A stretch of 64,000 nt of DNA from Edaphobacter sp. GTDB taxonomy: Bacteria > Acidobacteriota > Terriglobia > Terriglobales > Acidobacteriaceae. The stretch lies in the NCBI RefSeq assembly GCF_028283685.1, contig NZ_JAPWKF010000007.1:372001-436000 (forward strand), read 5' to 3'. A model generated the notes under the pieces. The model did no database searches. It was not told the origin of the DNA and saw only the letters and a list, made by a program, of their open reading frames with translations. Within the stretch, counting starts at the first letter, position 1. The number at the start of each line of letters is the position of its first letter. The position numbers were made by a program, and so were the translations under genes. Positions 44,754-53,538 of this stretch are shown piece by piece.

Positions 44754-45557
44754 ATGTCAGAGAGTACTGTCGCCCCCGTTGCCCCGGCTTCCACCGCAAC
44801 CACCCCTGCCACCGGACGTCCCGCGTCGAGCTATGGCGCAGCGCCGCATGACCCGTCGAAGCCGCCGGTGAAGCGGCAGATCGTCTGCTTCAGCTTCTAT
44901 AAAGTGATGCCGGAGTGGCGACGCCTGCCTGCCGAGGAGCGCGAGGCTCATAAGAAAGCCTTTGCCGCGGTGCTGGCGAAGTGGAACAAGCCAGGCGAGT
45001 TTCTGTCGCTGACCTACTCGACGACGGGTACGCGCGGCGATGTGGATATGTGCGTGTGGTCGATCGGCTATGGGGTGGATGAGCTGAACGAGATGCGCAG
45101 CGAGCTGATGTCGACGCCGCTGGCCGGCTACCTGACGACGCCGCATAACTTCCTGGCGATGACGAAGCGGTCGCAGTACCAGATCGACCGTCCGGATGAG
45201 AGCGAGAGCGAGGGACGCGGCGCGATCCGTCCCGGCGGCCAGAAGTACATCTTCATCTACCCGTTCTGGAAGACGCGGCCGTGGTACCTGCTGTCGATGG
45301 AAGAGCGCAAGCGGTTGATGGACGAGCATATCCGCGTGGGGCTGGCGTATCCGCGCGTGAAGCTGAATACGACGTACTCGTTCGGCCTGGATGACCAGGA
45401 GTTTGTGGTGGCGTTCGAGACGAACTTCCCGGAGGACTTCCTCGACCTGGTGCAGCAGCTGCGCGAGACCGAGGCCAGCCTGTATACGCTGAAGGACTTC
45501 CCGATCTTCAGCTGCGTACGGCTTTCGCCGGAAGAGATGCTGAACCGGCTGGGATAG
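44754..45557 (+). CDS. hemQ: Coproheme decarboxylase HemQ (chlorite-dismutase family)
   Basis: A 267-residue member of the chlorite-dismutase fold that oxidatively decarboxylates coproheme to heme b, the last step of the coproporphyrin-dependent route. After an Ala/Thr/Pro-rich N-terminal tail (1-40) come VKRQIVCFSFYKVMPEWRRL and the catalytic-type Tyr in KYIFIYPFWKTRPWYLLSME; the conserved GLDDQEFVVAFET follows. The distal Arg used by true chlorite dismutases is not obvious in its place, which favours HemQ. The stop is directly followed by the ATG of nth, so they form one unit. Heme genes hemD, hemC and hemA lie a little further on, on the other strand. Confidence 0.88.
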   Translation: MSESTVAPVAPASTATTPATGRPASSYGAAPHDPSKPPVKRQIVCFSFYKVMPEWRRLPAEEREAHKKAFAAVLAKWNKPGEFLSLTYSTTGTRGDVDMCVWSIGYGVDELNEMRSELMSTPLAGYLTTPHNFLAMTKRSQYQIDRPDESESEGRGAIRPGGQKYIFIYPFWKTRPWYLLSMEERKRLMDEHIRVGLAYPRVKLNTTYSFGLDDQEFVVAFETNFPEDFLDLVQQLRETEASLYTLKDFPIFSCVRLSPEEMLNRLG

Positions 45558-46271
45558 ATGGCGACGGCAAAGCGTGCGGGAAAGACGGCAGCGAAGAAGG
45601 GCGGACCGAAGAGGAATCCGCTCGACCCCGCACGCGTGGCCGCAATCTTGGACATTCTGGCAAGGACGTATCCCGGCGTGGTGTGCGCGCTGACGCATCG
45701 CAATGCCTGGGAGCTGACGGTGGCGACGATTTTGTCGGCTCAGTGCACCGACGTTCGCGTGAATATCGTGACGCCCGCGCTGTTCAAGACGTTTCCGACG
45801 CCGAAGGCGATGGCAGCGGCTTCCCTGCCCGAGATCGAAGAGCTGATCCGGACGACGGGTTTTTTTCGCAACAAGGCGAAGTCGATTAAGGGTGCGGCGG
45901 AGCTGGTGGTGCGGGAGTTCGGCGGGAAGATTCCACAGACGATGGAGGAGATTCTTCGTCTGCCAGGCGTGGCGCGCAAGACGGGAAACGTGGTGCTGGG
46001 GTCGTGGTACGGCATCGCCGTGGGTGTGGTGGTGGACACGCACGTGATGCGGCTTTCGCGGCGGCTGGAGCTGACGAAGGAGACGTCGCCGGAGAAGATC
46101 GAGCGCGATTTGATGAAGATTCTGCCGCAGGACCGGTGGATTAACTTCTCACATGAGCTGATTCATCATGGGCGTCAGGTGTGCGTGGCGCGGAAGCCCC
46201 GGTGCGTGGACTGCACGCTGGAGACGCTTTGTTATTCGGCCGATAAGACGTGGAGCTCGCACCCGGCTTGA
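45558..46271 (+). CDS. nth: Endonuclease III
   Basis: A 237-residue DNA glycosylase/AP lyase for oxidised pyrimidines. The helix-hairpin-helix LPGVARKTGNVVLG contains the catalytic Lys, and VVDTHVMRLSRRL contains the catalytic Asp. The [4Fe-4S] ligands appear as C-x6-C-x2-C-x5-C in CVARKPRCVDCTLETLC. The N-terminal 20 residues are a basic extension. It begins on the base after the hemQ stop, with no spacing, so translation is probably coupled. Confidence 0.95.
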   Translation: MATAKRAGKTAAKKGGPKRNPLDPARVAAILDILARTYPGVVCALTHRNAWELTVATILSAQCTDVRVNIVTPALFKTFPTPKAMAAASLPEIEELIRTTGFFRNKAKSIKGAAELVVREFGGKIPQTMEEILRLPGVARKTGNVVLGSWYGIAVGVVVDTHVMRLSRRLELTKETSPEKIERDLMKILPQDRWINFSHELIHHGRQVCVARKPRCVDCTLETLCYSADKTWSSHPA

Positions 46272-46320
46272 GCTTGCAGCTTGGTGGCTGCGGGTTTGTG
46301 GCTGGGAGGCGTTGGCGGTA

Positions 46321-46364
46321 GAGAAGCAGGTTCCTCCACTTCGCTTCGCTTCGGTCGGAATGAC
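46321..46364. repeat. Dispersed repeat copy
   Basis: GAGAAGCAGGTTCCTCCACT, then TCGCTTCGCTTCGGTCGGAATGAC. Degenerate pieces of the same family (GGTCGCTCGGAACGAC) follow at about 46389-46405, and GTGGAGGTGCTGAGTGCGG is duplicated at 46410 and 46452. Confidence 0.75.
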
Positions 46365-46524
46365 AATTTTGTGGGAATGCTTAGCGCGGTCGCTCGGAAC
46401 GACAATCTTGTGGAGGTGCTGAGTGCGGCCGGAGCGGGATGGCAGCTTTGTGGAGGTGCTGAGTGCGGTCGAGCGGGATGGCAGCCTGTCTAATTCTTCA
46501 AAATTTATTAGGTGTGTGTCGCTG

Positions 46525-47280
46525 CTACGTTGAAGCGAAGTGCTGCCTGATGGCTTCGATGAGGGCGGGGATGGTGGCTTCTTCGGCTTCGATGGTGGGG
46601 CTGTAGCCTAGTTCGCGGATGGCGGCGGTGGTGACGGGGCCGATGGATGCCAGCGCGATGGTGCGCGGCAGGGCGAGGTTGGCGGTTTCCAGAAGGGCGA
46701 TGAGGGAGCGGGCCGTGGAGGCGCTGGTCAGCGTGATGGCGTCCGGGTAAAGCTCTGGCGCGGAGAAGAGATCGCGGACGGCGGGGATGGAAGACGCCGG
46801 CACCTGGTTGCGGTAGGCGGGAGCGATGGTGAGGTGGGCTCCGGTTAACGCTTCGGGGAGGACGTCGCGGGCCTCTTCGGCCCGGATGAGCAGCATGCGC
46901 TTCCCTGCTGCGTGAGGCGCAAGCGCTTCGGCGAAGGATTCGGCGACGTAGCGTGGCGGGAGAAGATCGACCCTGAGGCCGAGGGCTTCGATGGCTTTCG
47001 CGGTGGCGGGGCCGATGGCAGCGATCTGTTTTGGCAGCAGGGATGGATTGCGGCGGGCGGCGAAGACGTCGACGGCGTTGGCGCTGGTGAAGAGCAGCCA
47101 GTCGAAGGTGTCGAGGGCTGCGAGCGAGCGATCGAGGGTGATGTAGCTGGCGGGCGGCGCGATCTCGATGGCGGGGATGGCGATGGGGGTCGCGCCCAGG
47201 GCGGCGAGTTGCCCGGCGAGTACGGAGGACTGGCGGCGGGTGCGCGTGATGAGGATGCGTTTGCCGTCGAGGGAGGACAT
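46525..47280 (-). CDS. hemD: Uroporphyrinogen-III synthase
   Basis: A 251-residue two-lobed protein that closes hydroxymethylbilane to uroporphyrinogen III. It starts MSSLDGKRILITRTRRQSSV (typical VLVTRP-like start) and has the conserved DWLLFTSANAVDVF and the second-lobe DAITLTSASTARSL and ASIGPVTTAAIRELG motifs. Sequence similarity in this family is low, but this pattern is characteristic. It is the last gene of the minus-strand hem group, separated from the decarboxylase gene by a strong hairpin. Confidence 0.9.
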   Translation of the reverse strand: MSSLDGKRILITRTRRQSSVLAGQLAALGATPIAIPAIEIAPPASYITLDRSLAALDTFDWLLFTSANAVDVFAARRNPSLLPKQIAAIGPATAKAIEALGLRVDLLPPRYVAESFAEALAPHAAGKRMLLIRAEEARDVLPEALTGAHLTIAPAYRNQVPASSIPAVRDLFSAPELYPDAITLTSASTARSLIALLETANLALPRTIALASIGPVTTAAIRELGYSPTIEAEEATIPALIEAIRQHFAST

Positions 47281-47321
47281 CGTCTCCTGATTTTATGACG
47301 CCTTGATTTTATAAAGCGAAG

Positions 47322-47371
47322 ACAAGAGAGCCTTCGCCGTGGGGTCTATCTTGCGGCGAAGGCTCTCTTGT
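47322..47371 (-). terminator. Long hairpin between decarboxylase and hemD
   Basis: ACAAGAGAGCCTTCGCCG-N14-CGGCGAAGGCTCTCTTGT is a perfect 18-bp stem, 18 bases beyond the decarboxylase stop and 42 before the hemD start. On the minus strand CTTCGCTTTAT follows. It may end the upstream unit or act as an attenuating or processing site before hemD. Confidence 0.65.
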
Positions 47372-47388
47372 TGATTCTTCCTGCGTGA

Positions 47389-49806
47389 TTATTCCTGCGT
47401 GTGGCGCGGGGGCTGTGTCTTCCGCACTTTTTTGACCGGGGGCGCGGCTGAGGGCGGGAGCGCCTCGCCGTTGTCGCCGTTGATGGGCGTGTACTGGCCG
47501 GGGGTCTCGATGACGGCGCGCATCCAGTAGTTGCCTTCGCTGTCGCCCTCGATGCCGTGGACCTCGCGCTCGAAGCCGGGAAAGCGCTTGCCGAAGGCCT
47601 CGGTGGCGAGGATGAGGCGGATGACGGGGCTCTCGGGACCGCCGAGCCGCTCGCCGGGCATGCACATGGGGATGCCGGGAGGATACGGGACCAGCATGAC
47701 GGCGCCGATGCGTCCGGGCATCTGGGTGAAGCGGATCTTCTCGGTCTCGTTGCGGAGGAGCTTCTGGTAGGTCTCGGACGGCGTGAGGACGGGGTCGAAG
47801 TCCTCGTCGCAGGCATCGCCGACGAGCGTGGGCAGGTTGAGCTCGACCATGGCGGCGTGCATCTCGTCGGAGAGCTCCTTGAGCGTGGAGTTGCGGTAGC
47901 GCTGCGGATACTTGGCGACCAGCTCGGGGAGCGCCTCTTCGAGGGGAGCCTCGCTGTCGTAGAGACGCTTGAACTCGAAGAGATTCTCGAGCAGCGAGCC
48001 CCACTTGCCCTTGGAGGTTCCGACGGAGAAGAGGACGAGGACGGTGTAGTCGCCGGTGCGGGCGATCTCGACGCGGCGGGAGTCGAGAAATTCGGTGAGG
48101 ATGGCGGCGGGAATGCCCCAGTCACTGACCTTGCCCTGGGCGTTGACGCCCGGCATGAGGATGGTGACCTTGGTGGGGTCGAGCATGCAGTAGCCGTCGG
48201 CGATATCGTCGTCCTGAAAGCCGTGCCAGTCCTCGCCGGGCTTGAGCGTCCAGCAGTTGGGATTGGCGCTGAGCAGCTCGTCCGGAGCCTCTTCGAAGAC
48301 GAAGGTCTCGTTGGAGTTGGGATCGGTGACCTGGTCGGGCTGGAAGAGACGGAAGAACCAGCCGTCGCCGTTTTCAGCAGCGCGCAGGCGGTGTGCGACC
48401 GAGCTCATGGCCTTGCGGAAGCTGATGGCGTCCTGGATGCACTCGTACATCAGGGTGGGGCCGGTGGGCTCGTCCATCATGGCCGCGGCGACGTCGAGCG
48501 AGGCGATGAGCGGGTAGAAGGGCGAGGTGGTGCCGTGCATCATGAACGACTCGTTGAACTGGTCGAACTCAAGCGGAGCGCGGGGGCTGAGCTTGATGTG
48601 CACCATGGAGCCCATGGAGAAGGCGGCGAGCATCTTGTGCGTGGACTGCACGGAGAAGATGGTGGGACGCTCGGGCATGTCGTCGGGGACGTCCATGGCG
48701 AAGCGACCGCGGTAGATCTTGTGGAACTTGGCGTAGGCGTACCAGGCCTCGTCGAAGTGGACGCGGGGGACGGACTTGGAGAGCTCTTCGACGACGCGGT
48801 TCACGTCGTAGCAGAGGCCGTCGTAGGTGGAGTTGGTGACGACGGCGTAGGTGGGGTTCTGATCTTCGACGCCCTTGGTGAGCGGGCTGCGATCGATGAG
48901 GCCGCGGATGAACTCCGGCGCGAAGCGCTTGAGCGGCACGAGGCCGATCATGCCGTAGCCGTTGCGCGTGGGCTTCATGTAGACGGGCCGGGCGCCGGTG
49001 ACGGTGAGCGAGTGACAGATGGACTTGTGACAGTTGGCATCGGCGAGGACGATGTCGTCCTGAGCGATGACGCCGTGGCCGATGATCTGGTTCGAGGTGG
49101 AGGAGCCTCCGAGGACGTAGAAGGTCCAGTCGGCGCCGAAGATGCGGGCGGCGTTGCGCTCGGATTCTCCTGGAGGCCCGAGGTGGTCGAGCCAGGAGCC
49201 GAGCTGCGCGGTGGAGATGCCGAGGTCGGAGCGGAGGAGATTCTCGCCGAAGAAGCGCTGGAACTCCATGCCGATGGGGTGCTTGAGGTAGGCGACGCCG
49301 CCCATGTGGCCGGGCGCGTCCCAGGAGTAGGCTCCCTGGTCGGTGTACTTCTTGAGCTCGCGGAAGTAGGGGGGCAGCAGCTGCTCGTGGTAGCGCTCGA
49401 CGGCGAAGTCGACGCGGTTGGCGATGAAGGCCGGTGTGTCGCCGAAGAGATGGATGTACTCGTGGACCTGCTTGACGACTTCGAGGGGAAGCTCGGAGAC
49501 GAGGGTTCGGTCGGCGATGAGGAAGATCGGGATCTTCTTGCTGCGATGACGGACGGAGCGCAGAACCTTGAGAGCGGCGCGCTCGTCGAACTGGCCCTCG
49601 CCTTCGAGATCCCAGTCGAGGAGGATGGCGGAGTAGGAGGGATCGCTGGTGACGAGCGAGACGCCATCTTCGGGCGTGGAGGTGCGAATCACCTGATAGC
49701 CCTCCTCGCGGATCGCCTCGACGAGACGTTCCATGGCGCGGTCCGAGACGGAATCGGTACCGCCAACTTCACTCGCAATCAAAAGTACCCAACGACCTTC
49801 GTTCAT
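47389..49806 (-). CDS. Orn/Lys/Arg decarboxylase (PLP, fold type I)
   Basis: An 805-residue enzyme of the biodegradative Arg/Lys/Orn decarboxylase family. The N-terminal wing (about 1-130) is CheY-like, as in AdiA/LdcI. The PLP domain shows GGSSTSNQIIGHG, VHFDEAWYAY with the PLP-binding Asp, and the Schiff-base Lys in STHKMLAAFS. The C-terminal domain holds PGIPMCMPGERLG. The substrate, and whether it serves acid resistance or polyamine synthesis, cannot be told. It sits inside the hem gene row and has an extra Pro/Lys-rich tail at its end. Confidence 0.9.
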   Translation of the reverse strand: MNEGRWVLLIASEVGGTDSVSDRAMERLVEAIREEGYQVIRTSTPEDGVSLVTSDPSYSAILLDWDLEGEGQFDERAALKVLRSVRHRSKKIPIFLIADRTLVSELPLEVVKQVHEYIHLFGDTPAFIANRVDFAVERYHEQLLPPYFRELKKYTDQGAYSWDAPGHMGGVAYLKHPIGMEFQRFFGENLLRSDLGISTAQLGSWLDHLGPPGESERNAARIFGADWTFYVLGGSSTSNQIIGHGVIAQDDIVLADANCHKSICHSLTVTGARPVYMKPTRNGYGMIGLVPLKRFAPEFIRGLIDRSPLTKGVEDQNPTYAVVTNSTYDGLCYDVNRVVEELSKSVPRVHFDEAWYAYAKFHKIYRGRFAMDVPDDMPERPTIFSVQSTHKMLAAFSMGSMVHIKLSPRAPLEFDQFNESFMMHGTTSPFYPLIASLDVAAAMMDEPTGPTLMYECIQDAISFRKAMSSVAHRLRAAENGDGWFFRLFQPDQVTDPNSNETFVFEEAPDELLSANPNCWTLKPGEDWHGFQDDDIADGYCMLDPTKVTILMPGVNAQGKVSDWGIPAAILTEFLDSRRVEIARTGDYTVLVLFSVGTSKGKWGSLLENLFEFKRLYDSEAPLEEALPELVAKYPQRYRNSTLKELSDEMHAAMVELNLPTLVGDACDEDFDPVLTPSETYQKLLRNETEKIRFTQMPGRIGAVMLVPYPPGIPMCMPGERLGGPESPVIRLILATEAFGKRFPGFEREVHGIEGDSEGNYWMRAVIETPGQYTPINGDNGEALPPSAAPPVKKVRKTQPPRHTQE

Positions 49807-49905
49807 TCCACCTCACAGCAATACGATTAAGCAGTTTATAGCGATTTGACGCACGACAAGATGAACGGTGGGGAGAATTCCCTATCCGTTTTGATGAAGC
49901 GTGGG

Positions 49906-50877
49906 TTACATGATGGAGGGGGAGAGCAGATCGAGCGCTCCCCTGATTTTGAGCTCGTCGGCGACAGTGCTGCCGAGGGTCTCGGCGTCGGTCGAGAGCG
50001 GGAATTCGCGATCGAACTGCACCATGGTCTCTCCGTCGGAGGCGATGACCTGGGCGAAGATACGCCACTTCTCGTACTCCGGCACGCAGTGGACGCCGAT
50101 GGGAAGTGAGCAGCCTCCGCCGAGGGCATCGAGGGCGATGCGTTCGGCTTCGACGCAGAAGCGGGTCTCGAGATGATCGAGCGGCTGGAGGGCCTGTCGG
50201 ACGGCGCGATCGCGGCACTCGTCGATGGGATGCGAGGCGCTGCGGGTCTCGATGGCAAGCGCTCCCTGACCGGGTGCGGGACAGAGCTCGAGCGGCGAGA
50301 AGCGGTGGTGGACCCACTCGGTGCGGCCGAGACGGTCGAGGCCGGCGGCGGCGAGTACGAGGGCGTCGCAGACTCCGCCAGCGAGTTTATTGAGGCGGGT
50401 GTCGATGTTGCCGCGCGTCTCGACGAATTCGATGTCGGGGCGGAGGGCCCAGAGCTGTGCCTTGCGGCGGGGGCTGGTGGTGCCGACCTTGCCGCCGAAA
50501 GGAAGCGTGTGCAGCGACCAGAAGGGCTCGCAGACCCAGGCGTCGCGGGCGTCGGCGCGGCGCGGGATGGCGGTCAGGGTGAAGCGCGAGGCGAGCTGCG
50601 TGGGCAGGTCCTTGAGGGAGTGCACGGCGAGGTCGATGCGGCCTTCGGCGAGCGCCTCCTCGATCTCCTTGATGAAGATGCCCTTGCCGTCGACGTCGGG
50701 GGGCGGCACGAAGCCGGGCTGCTGCATGCGGTCGCCGGTGGTGCGGATGATCTCGATCTCGGCTTCGTAGCCGGAGGCGCGCAGTTCAGCCTGAACGAAG
50801 TTTGCCTGCCAGAGGGCAAGCTGGGAGCCGCGCGACCCGATGCGAATGGGAGAGGAGAGATTAACGGAAGAGCTCAT
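49906..50877 (-). CDS. hemC: Hydroxymethylbilane synthase (porphobilinogen deaminase)
   Basis: A 323-residue enzyme that joins four porphobilinogens. It begins RIGSRGSQLALWQANFVQAE (family start RIGTRxSxLAxWQ), then GIFIKEIEEALAEGRIDLAV and HSLKDLP. The dipyrromethane cofactor Cys lies in LGGGCSLPIG. Length fits. It lies on the minus strand after the FecR-like gene; the decarboxylase gene starts 99 bases later. Confidence 0.96.
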   Translation of the reverse strand: MSSSVNLSSPIRIGSRGSQLALWQANFVQAELRASGYEAEIEIIRTTGDRMQQPGFVPPPDVDGKGIFIKEIEEALAEGRIDLAVHSLKDLPTQLASRFTLTAIPRRADARDAWVCEPFWSLHTLPFGGKVGTTSPRRKAQLWALRPDIEFVETRGNIDTRLNKLAGGVCDALVLAAAGLDRLGRTEWVHHRFSPLELCPAPGQGALAIETRSASHPIDECRDRAVRQALQPLDHLETRFCVEAERIALDALGGGCSLPIGVHCVPEYEKWRIFAQVIASDGETMVQFDREFPLSTDAETLGSTVADELKIRGALDLLSPSIM

Positions 50878-50954
50878 AGATCCTGTCTCTCTAGGATACG
50901 GGAAGCGGCGTTGGATTTGTTGGAGGCAGGGGTTACGGGCAGGCGGTTAAATGA

Positions 50955-50988
50955 CTCACCCGGCAGCCATGACCGGCTGCCGGGTGAG
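50955..50988 (-). terminator. Terminator after FecR-like gene
   Basis: CTCACCCGGCAGCC-ATGACC-GGCTGCCGGGTGAG is a perfect 14-bp stem with ATTTAACC after it on the minus strand. It separates the FecR-like gene from hemC. Just beyond, GTTCCAGATGCGGAGGT is repeated in tandem at 50993-51009 and 51014-51030. Confidence 0.7.
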
Positions 50989-51035
50989 AAGAGTTCCAGA
51001 TGCGGAGGTTAAGGTTCCAGATGCGGAGGTGAGGC

Positions 51036-52058
51036 TTAGCGGTGTCCGCCGCCACCACCGCCACCGCCGTGGAAGCCACCGCCGCCACCGCCCATCATGC
51101 CGCCGCCACGGAAGCCGCCGCCGCCAGCCGTTCTGTTCTGGAAGGCCGCAGCCGCGGGGTTGCCGCGATAACCGGCTGCGCCGCCACGATATCCGTAGCC
51201 ACCACGATAACCGTAGCCGCCACGGAAGCCGCCGTAGTAACCACCGTAGATGGGTCCGCCGCCGTAGAGGTAGTAGGGCGAGTAGAAGCCAAAGCCATAG
51301 GGGTTCCACCAGAGGCCATTGCCGGGGAGCCAGGTATAGCCGTAGCCGCCTCCAGCCCAGTACCAGCCGGGATTGAAGCCGGAGTAACCGGCGTAGGAAG
51401 AGGCCAGCTGCAGGTTGGCTTCGCCGAGGTACTGCGAGCGCAGGCTGCCCCAGTTGTAGAGATCGTCCTTGGCCTGGTTCTTGTCGAACTTGACCGGCTG
51501 CAGGGTGTCACCAGCGAGGACCAGACGGCGCCCGCCCTTGACCTGGACCGGCTTCACATTGGTCGTGAGGTCGGAGCCGGGGTAGACGTTGGCCTGTCCG
51601 TCGAAGGTGCTGACCGAGGAACTCGAGGCATCGAAGGCGTAGAGACCCTTCTTCATGATCTGCGCCTGTCCGTTGGGCAGATCGATAAGGATACGGTTCT
51701 GGTTGTAGAGCTCGTCGACTTCGAGGTTGGCTCGTCCCTGCTCGAGGCGAACCTCGGTGTGGGTCAGATTCGGGGAGATCATCTGCACGGTGCTGTTGGA
51801 GCCGATGCGCAGAAAGATTCCGGGGGTCAGCAGGATCTCCGCCTTACCGGTGGTGGTGGAGAGAGACTGGCCCGCTGCGAGCGTCTTGCCGGTCTCGGCA
51901 CCTGCGTTGAGGGTGCGACCGTCGAGGACGGACTGTCCTTCGGTGTAGTTGAGGGTGCCTGGCCGCGCTGAGACCGTGGCCTGAGATGTCTGCTGGGCAA
52001 GACCGGCTACGGAAAGAGTCGCCAGGGCAACAAATGTGATGATTTTCGACCTTGGCAT
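51036..52058 (-). CDS. FecR-domain protein with Gly/Tyr-rich tail
   Basis: A 340-residue exported protein. It has a signal peptide (1-22), then a FecR-like beta domain (about 30-180: GTLNYTEGQSVLDG, GIFLRIGSNSTVQMISPNLT, VRLEQGRANLEV), then a tail from about 225 onward made almost only of Gly, Tyr, Pro and Arg (repeats of GGYGYRGGYGYRGG) ending in a poly-Gly/His stretch. FecR domains occur in sigma-signalling proteins and in surface proteins; there is no membrane helix here. The Gly-rich tail suggests a cell-surface or matrix role. ATG 52058 has AGAGG 7 bases before it. Its place between hemA and hemC is odd. Confidence 0.7.
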   Translation of the reverse strand: MPRSKIITFVALATLSVAGLAQQTSQATVSARPGTLNYTEGQSVLDGRTLNAGAETGKTLAAGQSLSTTTGKAEILLTPGIFLRIGSNSTVQMISPNLTHTEVRLEQGRANLEVDELYNQNRILIDLPNGQAQIMKKGLYAFDASSSSVSTFDGQANVYPGSDLTTNVKPVQVKGGRRLVLAGDTLQPVKFDKNQAKDDLYNWGSLRSQYLGEANLQLASSYAGYSGFNPGWYWAGGGYGYTWLPGNGLWWNPYGFGFYSPYYLYGGGPIYGGYYGGFRGGYGYRGGYGYRGGAAGYRGNPAAAAFQNRTAGGGGFRGGGMMGGGGGGFHGGGGGGGGHR

Positions 52059-52236
52059 CTTGGTACCTCTCATTAGGTTTAGATGCAGTCAGGGATGAAA
52101 TGTCACACGTTAAATGCAAGTGGGCCAACGAGATAGCCGATTATCAGAACGCAACTTTCTGGAAAAACGCGGGTTGCAGAGGGAGAACCCTTTATTTCCA
52201 TCACCCTCGACGCAAACCGACGCTGCAGCTCCTGAA

Positions 52237-53538
52237 TCAGCTTTTGGAGCCGTTGCGGCTGCGTGGCTGGCCAAGGTAGAGAGCTTCGAGCTCAGCGAGA
52301 GCCTGAGCATCGCCGTCGCGGGCGGCCTCACGCAGGGCGGTCATGGGGGGGTGCAGGAACTTGTTGGTGAGGGAGCGGGTGAGGGCCTCGACGGCGGCCT
52401 GCTGCTCGGCGGTGAGGCCGGCAAGCTTACTGGCGCTGCGGCGCAGCTCGGCCTGACGGAGGTTCTCGGCGTGCTCCTGGAGACCGCGGATGGCGGAGGC
52501 GGCGTCGAGCGACTGCACGCGCTGCTGATATTTTTCCACCTCGCGGGTGACGATGGTCTCGGCGGCGGCGGCCTCGCGGCTGCGATCGGCGAGGTTGGCG
52601 ACGGCAACCTGCTGGAGATCGTCGATGTCGTAGACGAAGCAGCCTTCGACCTCGTTCATGCGGGGATCGACGTCGCGGGGGACGGCGATGTCGATGAAGA
52701 ACATGGGCCGGTTGCGGCGGGAGTGCAGGAAGTGCTGGCCGTGGGAGCGGCCGAAGAGCTTCTGCGGCGCTCCGGTGGAGGTGATGACGATGTCGGCGCG
52801 GGCAGCCTGATCGTAGAGCGCGTCGAAGGGGACGACCTGGCCGTTGAACTGTGCGGCCATCTTCTCGGCTCGCTCGGCGGTGCGGTTGGCGACGAGGATG
52901 TTGGAGGCGCCGTGCTGCATGAGGTGACGCGCGGCGAGCTCGGACATCTTGCCGGCGCCGACGAGCAGAACGGTCTTGCCGTCGAGGGTGTTGAAGATCT
53001 TCCGGGCGAGATCGACGGCGACCGAGGCGATGGAGACGGAGCTGGAACCGATCTGGGTCTCGGAGCGGACCTTTTTGGCAACGGTGAAGGCGCGCTGGAT
53101 GAGGGCGTCGAGCGAGCTGGCGACGGCACCGACCTCGCGGGCGACGGAGTAGGACTCCTTGACCTGGCCGAGGATCTGCGGCTCGCCGACGACCATGGAG
53201 TCGAGCGAGCTGGCGACGCGGAAGAGGTGCCGGACGGCCTCGCCTTCGCGGTACTCGTAGAGATGCGGCGTGAGGGTGGCGGGCGCGAGGGAGAAGTACT
53301 CGTGCAGGAAGCGCAGGAGCTCGGCGTTGCTGTTGGGGTCGGCGTTCTCCTGCACGGTGAGCAGCTCGACGCGGTTGCAGGTGGAGAGGATGAGGCCTTC
53401 GCGGATGCCGGGCTGGTGGATGAGGGTGCGGGTGGCGTCGGCGAGGCGGCCTGCGGGGATGGCGAGGCGCTCACGCACCTCGATGGGCGCGGTGTTGTGG
53501 TTGATGCCGAGGAGCACGAGATTGAAGGTCTGGCTCAT
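52237..53538 (-). CDS. hemA: Glutamyl-tRNA reductase
   Basis: A 433-residue enzyme that reduces glutamyl-tRNA to glutamate semialdehyde, the first step of C5 heme synthesis. It starts NLVLLGINHNTAPIEVRERL. The catalytic Cys54 is in STCNRVELLT; the NADPH domain has LLVGAGKMSELAARHLMQHG; the dimerisation helix ends the protein. Its ATG overlaps the stop of the upstream hemX-like gene (ATGA). Confidence 0.96.
   Translation of the reverse strand: MSQTFNLVLLGINHNTAPIEVRERLAIPAGRLADATRTLIHQPGIREGLILSTCNRVELLTVQENADPNSNAELLRFLHEYFSLAPATLTPHLYEYREGEAVRHLFRVASSLDSMVVGEPQILGQVKESYSVAREVGAVASSLDALIQRAFTVAKKVRSETQIGSSSVSIASVAVDLARKIFNTLDGKTVLLVGAGKMSELAARHLMQHGASNILVANRTAERAEKMAAQFNGQVVPFDALYDQAARADIVITSTGAPQKLFGRSHGQHFLHSRRNRPMFFIDIAVPRDVDPRMNEVEGCFVYDIDDLQQVAVANLADRSREAAAAETIVTREVEKYQQRVQSLDAASAIRGLQEHAENLRQAELRRSASKLAGLTAEQQAAVEALTRSLTNKFLHPPMTALREAARDGDAQALAELEALYLGQPRSRNGSKS

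Noticed and set aside
47557-49830. 757-codon open frame on the plus strand
   Set aside because: Antisense shadow of the decarboxylase gene.
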